A program made the translations under genes and the position numbers. A stretch of 64,000 nucleotides of DNA from Blastocystis hominis (Eukaryota; Sar; Bigyra; Opalinata; Blastocystidae). The notes below the pieces were generated by a model. It was not told where the DNA came from. It saw nothing but the letters and a program-made list of their open reading frames with translations, and did no database searches. The stretch is taken from NCBI RefSeq assembly GCF_000151665.1, contig NW_013171824.1, positions 310,001 through 374,000 of the forward strand. Reading direction: 5' to 3'. Below, piece by piece: positions 12,022-23,500 of this stretch (the first letter of the stretch is position 1; every line of letters begins with the position of its first letter).

Positions 12022-13172
12022 ATGGACCCTTCTCTTTCTGGCCATCAGTCATCTGCCTCTTCTTCTTCCATAGTGGAACGTTATGAAATAGTACATGTTG
12101 TTCGTGAGATTAGGATCCTAGATATCCTCGATCGGTTCTGGAACATATGGGAAAGTGTATTTGAATTTTGATCTTCCATTGATGGGATAGGTATAAAGTG
12201 CGAGACCGCCATACAAAGGAAACGTTGGCGCTGAAGGTAATGCCCATGTCGAACGAGGAAGAAGGGATTTCTCCCGTGTTTATTCGCGAGATATCGATTT
12301 TGCGCGAATTGCAGCACCCAAACATCGTGAAGTGCGTTTTCCGCTTGTTCCTTAATTCTAGACTGCGTAGCGTGGTTATGGGTGCCACCGAAATCAAACT
12401 CTACTTCGAGTATCTCGATTACGACTTGAAGACCTATTCCAACCAATTCAGCGGCGGAATCCCCATGGAGACCATCAAATCGATCGTCTTCCAGATTTTA
12501 CTCGGCCTTCGCTACCTCCATGTCAACCGCATCATCCACCGCGACATCAAACCCCAAAACATTTTAATCAGTTCCCCGCGGAACGTCAAAATCGCCGACT
12601 TCGGCCTCGCCCGCTCCTTCGCCTTCCCCCTCCGCCATTACACCCGCGACGTTTCCACGTTTCCACGTTTCCACGTAGGTGGTCACGTGGTGGTACCGCG
12701 CCCCCGAAATTTTCCTGGGCTGCACGAACTATTCCCCCGCGATTGACGTCTGGTCGCTCGGCTGCGTCTTCGCGCAGCTCGTCAACCGGTTTCCCCTTTT
12801 CCCCGAGGACAGCGAGATCGGGACGCTCTTCGCCATCTTCAAGTGCGCGCGGTTCGATCGAATTCGACGTAGAATGCTCGGAACCCCCGATGAAACGGTC
12901 TGGCCGGGCGTTTCGGCGCTCCCCGACTTCAGTCCGCTGTTCCCGAAGTTCCCCGTGCGCGGGATTCAGAAGCAGGTGCCCGCGCTGGATCGGGAGGGCG
13001 CGGATTTGCTGGCGGTAGGATGATGATGAGCATGATGATGATGATGATGTGTAGAAGATGTTGACACTGTATCCGCCAGACCGAATTACGGCCGCAGAGG
13101 CGATTAATCACCCGTGGTTTGACGACGTGCGGATGTTTTTTCCCGATGAGGAGTATCAGTCGTATTTATTCT
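12022..13172 (+). CDS. cyclin-dependent kinase (CDK1/2-like), stop made by polyadenylation
   Basis: Ser/Thr kinase of about 319 aa. Introns 12091-12121, 12157-12190, 12332-12361, 12651-12678, 12843-12872 and 13015-13054. Visible: glycine loop [10 protein letters not shown], catalytic-lysine strand [15 protein letters not shown]-position helix SPVFIRE, catalytic loop [13 protein letters not shown], activation loop [14 protein letters not shown], and the CDK tail ending WFDDVR. The PSTAIRE helix is diverged, so the partner cyclin may be atypical. The frame shows no stop before the next gene's ATG at 13191; instead T13172 is followed by four bases and then TGTTTGTT (13177-13184). Cleavage after T13172 plus poly(A) would give UAA. 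The end given is therefore inferred from that rule, not read as a stop codon. Confidence 0.9.
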
Positions 13173-13176
13173 TCAC

Positions 13177-13184
13177 TGTTTGTT
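13177..13184 (+). terminator. TGTTTGTT poly(A) motif of the CDK gene
   Basis: Exact octamer, 4 nt after the T that would become UAA. It lies only 6 nt before the start codon of the next gene, so the 3' end signal sits within that gene's leader. Confidence 0.8.
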
Positions 13185-13190
13185 TGAATC

Positions 13191-15510
13191 ATGGCATCGA
13201 TCGCGGAACAACTCTGGGAGAAGTACCTCCCGGATGCTTATTGCTCTCTGTACGCAAGATTCGGGAGAAAATGAGCCTCCTAGGTATAATCCCTGGGTCG
13301 TGGGTATTGCGACTGGCAAGCTGCCGAAGGCTGCGTGGCTTGACTATTTGCAGCAGGATACGTTCTATTTGAGGTAAAATCCTGAAGGATGGCTGAAGTG
13401 TAGTATCTACGAGAAGGCCTACTTCCGGGTGATTGAGCTTTGCAAAGAGCGCGGAGACGACTACCACCGCGAGATCTGCGAGGCTATTAACTCCGTGGTT
13501 CGCAGAGAGCTCGATTCCCATGTAAAGAAGACAAATGAGTCAGGCGAGGCGATGGAGGAATTCAAGGCAAAGAAGGCGACGCGTGATTACACGGATTTGG
13601 TGGTCAATGCGTATACGAATGGTTGCCTTTCCGAAATCGTGACGGCCCTGTGTCCTTGCAACAAACTGTATGTGATTTTTGAATCGAAAAAGGGATGTGT
13701 TTAACATGGTAGATACGACTTTATTGGTCACGAGATCGCTGCGATCTTCCCCGACCACAACCACGCTTACAGCGATTGGATCCGCATATACGCCAGTGAA
13801 GACCTGACCGTACCTCCGTACACACATCGCATTGATACTTTAGCGTTCCTCCGATCAGCTGTACGAGATGATGAGCTCCTTCCCCGCGGTAATGAATTGT
13901 GTTCCCCGTGACCCGCAGCCCGCCGACCCGAATTCTTTGGAACACTATTTCAGCGAGGCCATGCGATTGGAGTACGAGTTTTTCGACCAGCAAGATCACG
14001 TGCCGCCACTTTTTACCGCCAAATTTATTCAATTCGTGGGGGTCGGAAACGCCCAGCCCGTAGAACCGCGGTTCTGGCACGTGAGGAGTAGAGCGAGTGG
14101 GAACACAGTCCGGAATACAAACACCGCATCGAAACACTATTCCAGGAGGACGTTTCATTGGAGAAACTTTTGGAGGCGCTCCGCGCCGCGCCTGAAACCC
14201 CCGCGGGAACCGTGGAATCGGCGGCGTCGCGGCGCTTTTTGTCGCTTTCCCGCGATTCTGGGAAGGTTGTCAAGCCGTTGACGGAATTGTGTTCCGCGTC
14301 GATTCCATCGAATTCGCTGGGCTTCGGCTCCTTCGCCGAGCTGCCCGCGCTGCTGGGGCGTTTCGCGATTGCGGTTTTGATGCAGCCGAGCGAAGCGGAG
14401 CGGTCGCTGCTGCAGCGCTGCGGCGTGGAGGTGCGTCGATTGCTGTGGGTCTTCCAGTTCGATCCCGCCTCTTTGTAATATTATTTTTTTTACGCAATCT
14501 GATTGGCAGACCCAAAAACGTCGTTTATTACGTCGAAAATCCCGCGGAACTCGGCATGACTCTCTGCGGAAACGCCTATTACCCGCGGCAACACGTCCCT
14601 CACATCCCCACGGTTCTCGCAATCGCGGGAAACGACTCCTGCGGAGGCGCCGGAATCCCCGCGGATATCAAGACGGCGACGATGCTGGGCGTGTACTCGG
14701 CGCCGTGCATAACCGCGGTGACGGTGCAGAACTCGCGGGGCGTTTCGAAGATCGTGATGATGACCGGAGCGTGTGTGGAGGAACAGATCAGCTGGGTGTG
14801 CGACGACATACACGTGGACGCGGTCAAGATCGGCATGACCGGATCGTTGGACGTGATCCGCGCGATTACCGCGGGGATCCGCAAGTTCCAGTTCAGAAAC
14901 GTGGTTCTGGACCCCGTTATGGTGGCCACCAGGTAGGGGATTCCCGCGGGGATGACCGGTAGCGGGGACAAACTGACGAGCGGAGACATCTGCGAGTGTC
15001 TGAAGAACGAACTGCTGCCGCTCTGCACGATCGTGACCCCTAATCTACCCGAGGTGGGCCCTATTTGATTATATGTCCCCGAATAGACCTCCTTGTTATT
15101 GGGTCGGACGGTGAGTGGAAACGTGGAAGAGATGAAAACCGCGGCAAGAGAATTGGGACAGCTGGGATGTCCCTATGTCCTGGTGAAGGGCGGCCATGTA
15201 GGTGGGATCCCATGCTTTTGATAGGCAGATGGAGGGCGAGCAGGCGGTGGATGTGCTATATTCGCGGGAATCCGACGATTTTTGCGAGTTCTCGGATTGG
15301 GTCGTGTACACAGGAAATAACCACGGAACCGGGTGCACGCTGTCGTCTGCGATCGCAGCGAACTTGGCGAAGGGTTTGCCGATGAGGGAGGCGGTGAAGA
15401 ATGCGAAGAAGTATGTTCATGATGTCCTGGAGGGAAGTCGCTTCCTACGTATTGGAAGAGGAGTTCAGGGACTGATGAATCATATGTGCACGCAATATCT
15501 TTATGAGTGA
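13191..15510 (+). CDS. thiamine salvage fusion: TenA-like N-terminus, unknown middle, ThiD (HMP-P kinase) C-terminus
   Basis: About 671 aa after removing nine introns: 13250-13283, 13374-13403, 13668-13712, 13810-13843, 14060-14091, 14475-14509, 14933-14962, 15054-15086, 15198-15228. Residues 1 to ~225 follow the TenA/thiaminase II fold: G-KLP-AWLDYLQQD, CPCNKLYDFIGHE, YSDWIRIYAS, EAMRLEYEFF. Residues ~390-671 are a ThiD-type hydroxymethylpyrimidine phosphate kinase: AIAGNDSCGGAGIPADIKT, TAVTVQNSRG, VLDPVM, TPNLPE, VLVKGGH and the anion-hole motif HGTGCTLSSAIAANLAKG. TenA releases the pyrimidine from damaged thiamine and ThiD phosphorylates it, so the fusion would run two steps of pyrimidine salvage. 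The ~150-residue middle (SLEKLLEALRAAPETP onward) I do not recognise. Yeast THI20-type fusions carry ThiD first and TenA last; here the order is reversed. Confidence 0.88.
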
Positions 15511-15542
15511 TATTGCTCGTGTTTGGCTTGCCATGCACTCTT

Positions 15543-15550
15543 TGTTTGTT
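15543..15550 (+). terminator. TGTTTGTT poly(A) motif of the TenA-ThiD gene
   Basis: Exact octamer 33 nt after the TGA at 15508-15510. Here an encoded stop is used and the motif only directs 3' end formation. Confidence 0.75.
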
Positions 15551-15613
15551 GCAAATGCAATCTCCCCACAAGAAGGAGTGGAGGGGGCCGTCCCAGAGTT
15601 ATAACAAGCGGGA

Positions 15614-15865
15614 ATGTCTGAGGTAGGCCGCGGTTGCCTTTTTCCACATAGCTGCAAGATTTGGGGAAGTGGGATTTGCTTCGGGTGCAGTGCCTATGTC
15701 TTTTATCATTATAAAAAGATGCCCATCGCAAAGGTCGCCGACAGGCGATTTAGCTTGGTCATTTGTGCTCTTTTCGCAGGACTTGGGATCTATAACTCTA
15801 TCGCATACTCCTCTGTTTTTTTGCAACAAACACCGAATGGTAGATCATCCTATTCGACGTTTTAG
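15614..15865 (+). CDS. small single-span membrane protein, unknown
   Basis: Best model: ATG 15614, intron 1 after MSE (15623-15651, 29 nt), a second 34-nt intron just before an internal ATG at about 15720, then a frame to TAG 15863-15865; about 62 aa. The product starts MSELQDLGKWDLLRMPIAKV and has one hydrophobic stretch (SLVICALFAGLGIYNSIAY) near the middle. The same frame is also open without splicing (83 aa), so either form may be wrong. Not recognised; size and shape resemble small mitochondrial inner-membrane subunits, which is a guess. Its TAG overlaps the TAA of the convergent eL19 gene. Confidence 0.4.
   Translation: MSEVGRGCLFPHSCKIWGSGICFGCSAYVFYHYKKMPIAKVADRRFSLVICALFAGLGIYNSIAYSSVFLQQTPNGRSSYSTF
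15825..15832 (-). terminator. TGTTTGTT poly(A) motif of eL19
   Basis: AACAAACA on the plus strand, 29 nt beyond the eL19 stop and inside the coding part of the convergent small gene. Confidence 0.75.
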
Positions 15866-16386
15866 GCAGAAGCCTCCATAGCGGCTCTCTTCTGGTTGAG
15901 AAGGGCAGTCGCCTGCTCGGCAAGCTGCTTCTCCTTCTTGTCCTCACCCTTCTTACGGTGGATCTGCTCAATCAGCACACGCTTGGTCTTGTAACGGTTA
16001 CCCTTGGCCAGAGCGTAGAAGTGAGCGTACATGTGCTTGTCGATCTTGCCGGCATCACGGTACTTGCGCAGCAGTCTACGGAGCACACGAATACGACGCA
16101 TCCAGAGCAGCTTCTCGGGAATACGGGCGTTCATCGTTCCGTGACGCTTACCGTAACCAGTGTGGTTGCCGCGGGCCTTGGCCTCGTGACGAATGTTCAC
16201 ACGAGCACGAGAGTGCATCAGGTTGTGCTTCTTCACGATCATTCCGTTCTTGATCATGGAGCGCACGCTCTGGCGGGAGTTGGCAACGGCAATGTTGCTC
16301 ACCTCGCTGGGATCCATCCAAACCTTGCGCTTACCGCACTTCAGCACGGCGGCAGCGAGTCTCTTCTGAAGCTTCAAGCTGACCAT
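15862..16386 (-). CDS. RPL19: 60S ribosomal protein eL19
   Basis: 174 aa, intronless, full length for the family. Starts MVSLKLQKRLAAAVLKCGKR, with the typical KVWMDPSEV, NSRQSVRSMIKNG, GYGKRHGTMNAR and LLRKYRDAGKIDKHMYH-like core and a basic C-terminal helix. Part of the large ribosomal subunit near the bridge to the small subunit. The TAA (15864-15862) shares two bases with the TAG of the plus-strand gene. Confidence 0.97.
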   Translation of the reverse strand: MVSLKLQKRLAAAVLKCGKRKVWMDPSEVSNIAVANSRQSVRSMIKNGMIVKKHNLMHSRARVNIRHEAKARGNHTGYGKRHGTMNARIPEKLLWMRRIRVLRRLLRKYRDAGKIDKHMYAHFYALAKGNRYKTKRVLIEQIHRKKGEDKKEKQLAEQATALLNQKRAAMEASA

Positions 16387-16664
16387 AGTTTTAGGGAATT
16401 CTACCAGGAATTTATTGGGAATGTGGTGAGATTGTGGTGAGATTTGCGATTCCTGGAAATTTCCGGGAATTTAAAGGGAGTCGAAATAGTCTGGTTTTTG
16501 GGAAATTTGCGAATTGTCCCGATTATTCTTGAGTGATGAATGATCGAGCAAGAATGATTAATTAGAGAAATAATAATTATAAAAGGAGAGAGAGATACAC
16601 ATCCATCCCAATAGAGATACGATCACCCTTTACTTCCTCGTCTTTGCAACAAACAATGCACGTT
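16387..16664. promoter_or_regulatory. short spacer holding the eL19 promoter and the CoA-transferase 3' UTR
   Basis: About 280 bp. No gene. Runs of AATAATAATTATAAAAG around 16560-16580 are the most AT-rich part, but no TATA box or operator can be assigned with confidence. Confidence 0.4.
16648..16655 (-). terminator. TGTTTGTT poly(A) motif of the CoA-transferase
   Basis: AACAAACA on the plus strand, 10 nt after the TAA stop. Confidence 0.8.
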
Positions 16665-18296
16665 TTACCAGCTGTCCAACTTCATCGTTCCCTTCTCCTC
16701 CAGATTGACATGCATCTTGTGAGCGAGCTTGAGAATCTGCGGCTCGTGTCCGGCTCCCTCCGCAAGGCACTTCTTCTCGGCCATCTTGTAGTAGTCCATG
16801 AGCTGGTCGCGATAGTCGGGATGAGCGCAGTTCTTAATGATGCACTGCGCTCTCTGTCTGGGCGACAATCCACGCAGGTCAGCAAGTCCCTGCTCGGTGA
16901 CGATCACATCGAGATCATGCTCGGTGTGGTCGATGTGCGCGGCCATCGGCACGATGCAGGAAATGCCCGTGGGGTCGGTCTTGCTCTTTCGGGCGGAGGG
17001 CGTGTGCATGATGGAGAGATAGGCGTTGCGGAGGAAGTCTCCGGAGCCGCCGAGGCCGTTGATCATCTTGGTGCCGCCCACCAGCGAGGAGTTGGCGTGC
17101 GCGTACATGTCCACCTCCACCGGCGTGTTCATCGCCACCACGCCCAGACGACGCACGATCTCCGAGAAGTTCGCGATGGCCTCGGGGCGGATCACGCAGC
17201 GGTTCTTGTAGAAGTCCAGGTTCTTGTAGAAGCGCTCGAAGCCGGCAGGGGAGAGCGACAGCGACACGGCGGAGGCGTAGTCGAGCTTGCCCGCGTCGAA
17301 GAGATCGAGCACGGTGTCCTGCAGGACCTCCGACCAGACTGCGCAATGAGCCAAACAGAGTCAATAGAGTACCTTGGAGATGCTCGAAGTGGCTGCCAGC
17401 GAGGCCGCCGATCACGGCGTTGGCGATGTTGCCCACGCCGGACTGCAGAGGCAGCAGATTGGCGGGGAGACGGCCCTGCTTGACCTCGTTGTCGAAGAAG
17501 TCCATGATGTGTCCGGCGATCTTCTTCGAGTTCTCGTCCACCGCGGAGAAGCCACGGCCGTTATCGGGCAGCGTGCTCTCCACCACGGCCACCACCTTGG
17601 TCTCGTCGAAATAGGCGAGATCGGAGCCGATGCGGTCGTCCACGCGGGAGATCAGGAAGGGACGACGGTGCGGAGGACGCGGGTCCGCCACGATATCGTG
17701 GATGCCGCGCAGCACGGGCAGAGAGGTGTTCACCTCGATGACGATCTTGTCGGCCAGAGCGAGGATCTCGGGAGTGATACCCACACCCGTTCCCAGGACC
17801 AGACCTCCGTCCTCGGTGATGGCAGTCGCCTCCACCACGGCGATGTCCAGCTTGCCGGGGTTCGTGGCGTGGTCCTTCGTGAAGAAACCCCAGGAGAGGT
17901 TCTGGGCGAAGGCGGACAGGTGGATATCACCCATCTCGATCTTGCCGGTGTTGATGCCCTTGGCAATGTTCTTACCGGTCTGGTAAGGCCAACGACTAGT
18001 CTATGAGACGGAAGCAACCAAACGTACCGAGAAATCATACCCAGCTTGGCCCAGCGATCCTCGGTCTCGGCACCCACAGAGGCTCCAGCAAACAGCTCAA
18101 ACTGAAGCTTCGCTCCCTCCTTCTCCACCATATCAGCAACAGCAATGGGAACCACCTTGGGATATCCAGCAGGGGTGAATCCAGACCAACCGACCGTCAT
18201 TCCGTTCTTGAAGAACTTGTGGGCCACTTCAGTAGGGGTCATGACCTTGCTAAGAAGGCTCTTGCGAGCACAACGACTGAGAAGAGATGCAGACAT
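16665..18296 (-). CDS. acetate:succinate CoA-transferase / acetyl-CoA hydrolase family, mitochondrial
   Basis: About 521 aa with introns 17996-18027 (32 nt) and 17339-17372 (34 nt). The N-terminus [17 protein letters not shown] is a likely mitochondrial targeting peptide. Family signals: [23 protein letters not shown] (read in two parts: [11 protein letters not shown] and GMTVGWSGF), [35 protein letters not shown] and the late GLSPRQRAQ. The enzyme moves CoA from acetyl-CoA to succinate, releasing acetate; succinyl-CoA synthetase then makes ATP. This is a known energy route in the hydrogenosome-like mitochondrion of Blastocystis. Length fits the family. Confidence 0.93.
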
Positions 18297-18739
18297 CTTT
18301 CTAGGGGTTACAAGGGACAAAAAGCAGGTACCAAACCAAATAAGAAATAATGTAGAAAAGGGGAAGGGCGTTTCCCCAGATAAGCACAATCCTGGTACCA
18401 ATCAAAATCTAGATGGTAAACCAGCGATTTGAATTTTGGAAATCGTACGTAAATGTTCAGAAATAGGAAAGGAAAGGAAAATATAGTAGGATATTGCAAC
18501 TCGTTTCTACAGGCAGAATCAATTACCAAAGGTAGGAAATGAATGCTCAGCGGGTATTTTTACAATCCCATGTTGAATGAACAAATTGTGGTTTTGAAAA
18601 TGAATACAACCAAACAAGGAAACGATTTTGAAATGTGTTTGAAAAGAGAAGCATAGTAAAATAGCATGTATCAACGATCCTCCTACAGACCTATCATTTT
18701 CACAAACATATAGACTCCATCCACCTCAAGTATTTCTTG
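18297..18739. promoter_or_regulatory. divergent promoter region
   Basis: 443 bp between two genes that run apart (CoA-transferase left, primase right). No supported frame. AT-rich; no specific box can be named. Confidence 0.45.
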
Positions 18740-20302
18740 ATGGATTTTCTGGGCAAAAAGAGCGGCCCTCAAAAAAGCAAAGTCACTCAGAACGAGTACA
18801 GTCTGCCGTTTTATCGAACGGAAGACCTGGACTTGTTGCCAGCTGAAATTAGCATTGATGATTTTGAATCCTATGCGAGCCATCGAATAGAAAGTAGGAA
18901 TCAGTCAAGGAATATCTGATTGGAGTAGTGTATAGCATTCTTGAGAACAAACTACAAAGACGCGATACGAAAGATGATGCTGGAGGAGAACTAAAGAAGA
19001 AAATAAAATATTATGAGGAACATCCTGTATGTGGAAGAGGTGTGGTTTTTCGTGTAGGAGGAAGATATCATATCCCACTTTATATTACGTGCCGCCTTTT
19101 CTTCAAACCAAACAGATAGTGGTCGATTTGTGTCCCTAGAAAAATACTTATTCGAGTTTTTCCTTTTTGCTGTTCTAACGCCTAGCTATCGCCTCGACCC
19201 TGATAATCTAAACTCGATCGTGAATAAACTCGGTCTTTCGATCCGTCAGGTGGACTCCAAGTTCATGAAGGGCAAGTTTTCGGAGTTCGACTGGACGTTT
19301 GAATCTGACTACTACGTTCTCGACTTTGAGCAATTCGCCTTTTCCGTACGTTCTTCCCTTTCCTATCATTTCACCCCCAGCTCAGCAACCCCGCGGTATT
19401 TCTCGACGGCGGCAAAGTGTACTTCCCCGCGAAAGAGCTGCGCTCCTTCCTCGCCTCCCAATTCGAGCAGGAGCTTCTCGACGGTCTCAAGCACTTCGCC
19501 GCGCAGCCGTTCCGCTTCGCCGATCCTCGCTTCGCCTCCTCGCTCTCCCAGATGACCAGCCTTGTGGGATCCCCCCCTTTTTCCTCACGTGCAGCTGGTC
19601 GGCGACGAGCCGGCTCCCACCTCGGAGGTCTCGGTGGAGTCCATCCCCGCGGTGAGTCCCCGTTTATGCTGAAATGACGCGTAGTTAGCGAATCGGTCGT
19701 TCCCTCTGTGCATGAAAGCGATGTACCTGCATCTCTGCAAGACGCATCATCTCTTCTACGACGGCCGCGAGCAGCTGGGCCGGTTCCTCCGCGGCATCGG
19801 GCTGAGCGTGGAGGGCGCGCTGGCGTTCTTCCAGCAGCAGTTCACGGCGAAGCTGTCGGTGGAGAAGTTCACGCGGCAGTACGCGTATAATATTCGGTAT
19901 CTGTACGGACTGGAGGGCCGGCGCGTGCCGCTGAACGCGCTGCCGTGCTCGGTGATGATGAAGACGCGGCCTACTGGGCAGCAGTGTCATGGATGTCCGT
20001 TCGTGTATATGCAGGATGCGGCGTTGGAGCAGCTGCTGCGGACGCTGCGAGTGAGGGAAGAAGCGATCGGAAACATCGTGGCATACGCAAAGGAACAGAA
20101 GGTGGAGGTAGGCGAGCGGAGGAAGGGCGAGCGGTAGATGGCGTGCAGAGAACACTTCTTGGCGACGCATCCGGGGTATCCGAACGAGGGAGTACGCGCG
20201 GAGGAGGGAGATGAGGGGTAGATTGCGCTGAACCCGGTAACGTGGTTTGTGAAGAGTCAGAAGTATTTTGAGGAGAGAGAGAAGGAGAAAGAAAAGAAAT
20301 GA
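18740..20302 (+). CDS. PRIM2: DNA primase large subunit
   Basis: About 435 aa after removing eight introns: 18894-18928, 19027-19057, 19156-19185, 19346-19380, 19564-19594, 19652-19684, 20108-20137, 20192-20221. N-terminal half: YSLPFYRTED, FESYASHRIE, DIISHFILRAAF, LFDYRL. C-terminal iron-sulfur domain: FPLCMKAMYLHL, HHLFYDGREQLGRFLRGIGL, YAYNIRYLYGLEG, NALPCS, HGCPF and a last Cys in MACREHF. Those four Cys are spaced as the 4Fe-4S ligands of the family. The protein pairs with PRIM1 and DNA polymerase alpha to make RNA-DNA primers. The two last exons are short and add the fourth Cys, so a model missing them would lose the cluster. Confidence 0.94.
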
Positions 20303-20436
20303 GCAGAGGAAGGAACGTTGCTTCATCGTTCGTTGGGTGTCTCTTCCATTCAATGATTCATTAAAAAATTCATGGATTCTCTAATTCACTGATTCACTGA
20401 TTTATTGAATGGCTGAATAATTGGTTGGCTTTTTCT

Positions 20437-20444
20437 TGTTTGTT
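20437..20444 (+). terminator. TGTTTGTT poly(A) motif of the primase gene
   Basis: Exact octamer 135 nt after the TGA stop and about 94 nt before the next start codon. Confidence 0.65.
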
Positions 20445-20537
20445 GGAGTTTCGTTTTGTACGTGTTTTCTGGACAAATAACCATTCTTTAGACTTGGATT
20501 ATTTTCGTTCGGTTGATATTCATAGAGTCTAGATTAA

Positions 20538-23500
20538 ATGGAGGCAATATTAGACTTCTCTAAACCTGTTGATCCTAGATTAGTGGATGAAGTGATTACT
20601 GCATTCTACACTCCTGGTCATCCCCTAGTAATGCATTTTTGATATTGTTTACCGTAGCAATCAAAGGCGGGAGAATTGTTATATCGCTTCAAAGAAGATG
20701 ACCGCTCTTGGATGGCAGCGGATGCTATTATAAGCGGATGTAGCAATCCTAGGAGTATCTTCTTTGCCCTCGTTGTAAGTGCTTGCTCTCGCTTGCTTTA
20801 TGCGTAGCTTCTCGAGGATATGGTGCAGAAAAAGTGGCAAGTGATTCCCGCGGAGCAGCGTGAATCGGTAAAGAGCTTCGCGTTAAATCAAGTGATGTCG
20901 GTAGGCGTTCGTTCGTTCGTTCTATGAACTGTAGTACTCTGCCACGATGGAATCCGTCCAGCAGAACGAGGAACTTTTACACAAGTGGGACATCATTTTA
21001 GTAGAGATCTTTAAGAAGGAATGGCCGAACAGCTGGTCTTCCTTCATCCACGATCTGGTGGTCGCGGCCACCGTGAGCGAGAGTCGCTGCATCAACAACA
21101 TTTACATTCTGAAGATCGTGATCGAGGACGTTTTCCAGTTCGGCAGTTCCGAGTTCACCTCCAAGTTCAACTCGCAGATCCGCGAAGGTCTCCGGAAGGA
21201 CATCGCGGAAGTATACAACGTAGGCGTTTCCTTGGAAGCCATATGATCGGCAGCTCTGCACGCAAGTTCTGGTCAACACGGAAGTGGTTTCGCTCATCAT
21301 CGACGCCGTGAACATCATCCGCCTCACGCTGGCCTATCTGCCCGACGAGCAAGTCTTCGACTACAATCTCTCCTCCATTCTGCTCCAGGGCCTCCACCAG
21401 GACGCGCTGCGCCTCGCCTGCATGCTCTGTCTCCAAGAGATCCTCTGCCACCCGCGCGCCGGCAAGTTCCCCGCGCTCGTCTCCCAGTCCCTGACGCGCT
21501 TCCTCCAGTTTTTAGCGGTGCGGATCGTGGAAACCGGTGAAACGCAGGGGTACATCGACCTCGAGATGGACATCGAGGCCTGCTACGCCTCGCTCCCGCA
21601 GGAGCTCCGCGTGTTCCTGCTGAGCCTGGCGCTGTTTCTGAGCTCGGTGGCGGCGCAGCACAAGGCGATGCTGGTGGCGCAGTCGCTGGCGCTGTACCAG
21701 CAGGTGTGCAGACTGCTGCTGTTCCTGTCGCGCTGCCCCGACCACGAAGTGCTGAAGGTCTGCATGGCGTTCTGGAAGGGCTGGGCGCAGGATATTTACA
21801 ACACGTATAAAAAGGTGGGCGGTGAGGGAGGGTGGAGACGTAGGATTCGGTCGTGATGCCGCGAAACGCCCCGGAGGGACCGTTCACGGATGAAACGCAG
21901 GAGGTGGGAGCGATAGAGAGGAGTTATGTGCAGCTAATCAAGCTGCTGGTGCGCCGCATGAGCCGTCCGGAGGAAGTGATGGTGATGGAGAACGACGACG
22001 GGGAGATCGTGCGCGTGGAGACGAAGGACACGGACTGTTCTGCGCTGTACAAAGTCATGAAGGAGACGCTGGTGCTGCTCTCGAGCGTGGATTACGAGAT
22101 CACCGAGGCGATCTTTATGAGCTCGCTGGACGACGAGGTGGAGCGAGCCTGGCGGTTGATGAGGAGTAGATGCAGAAGAGCAACGACATGCCCTTCCGCA
22201 ACACGCTGCAGCCGCTGGTGTGGTCGATCGGAAGCGTGAGCGGCGCGATGACCGAAGAGCAGGAGCGGCGCCTGCTGGTGGCGACGATTATGGACCTGCT
22301 GCGGCTGATCCAGATGAAGAACAACAAGGACGATAAGGTCATCATTGCCGGCTGTCTGATGTACGTCATTCAGCAGTACCCGCGGTTTTTGAGGCAGTAT
22401 TACGTGCTGCTGCGGACCGTGATCCGAAAGAACTTCGACTTCATGCACGAAACGCACCCCGGCGTGCAGGACATGGCCTGCGACACGTTCCTGAAGCTGG
22501 CTCGCAACTGCGGCTCGCAGCTGATCATTCCGCACCAGACGGACAAGGGCCGGTTCCCTCCGTTCATCGAGGAAGTGCTGCCGAACGTGCCCGTGTACAC
22601 CGAGCTGCTCTCCACGCAGCAAGTCGAGGTGTTCTTCAGCGCCGTGGCGACGATCGCCAAGTTCGAGCGCAATATGGACACGCGAAATCAGTGGATCAGC
22701 GCGCTGCTGCTGCCCTTCAACCAGGAAATGCAGCGCGTGATCCGCGAGGGCGTGCAGAACGCCGCGCAGTTCCACACTCCCGCGAATCTGCTGGCGATTC
22801 GGCGCGCTCTGCGCATCGACCGCGTGGTCTGCGAGGTGCTGCTGCTGGATTTCGCGACGCAGGTGAGCGAGAAAGGCCGGATTGAAGCGAAGCTCGTGAC
22901 CTTCTTCCAGGACTTCTGCGATCTGTTCCAGCTGTACGGACAGGCGGCCACCAAGACCATCCGCGCGAAGGGCGCTGCTGCGGTGAACTACCAGGACACG
23001 CACCACCAGCTGCTGATTAAGCGGGAGATCGTGCGGATGCTGCAGACCTTCGTGGGAGCGTTCCGGCCGAAGGATCTGGGGAACGGCGCGCAGGTGGACA
23101 TCAAGGAGATCTGCAATCAGTTCGTGCCGCTGCTGCTGAAGGACTTCCAGGACACGCCGGACTGCGCGAAGGAGCCGCTGGAGCTGCTGTTTTTGTCGAC
23201 GTTGATCGAAACGCTGAAGGTAGGAGTGTGAAAAAAAAGAAAAAAATGAATTTATATAACACACAGGATCGATGCAAGGGACTCATCCCGGATATTCTCT
23301 CCGCGGTTTTCATGCCATCGCTGCAGCTCATCACCAAGGATCGCTTGCAGTACACGGACTTGACGCTGGCGTTCTATAAACTCATGGAGAACTTGGCGCG
23401 CTTCGCGTTCACGTCGCTCTTCGCGTTCCCCGAGCAGGAGCAAAAGCTTCTGATCGACAGTTTGATTTGGGGATTCAAGGATTCCGAGCGCAAAATCTAC

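Noticed and set aside
22092-23264. 390-codon minus-strand frame
   Set aside because: Antisense of exportin-1 with a low-complexity Gln/Arg/His product.
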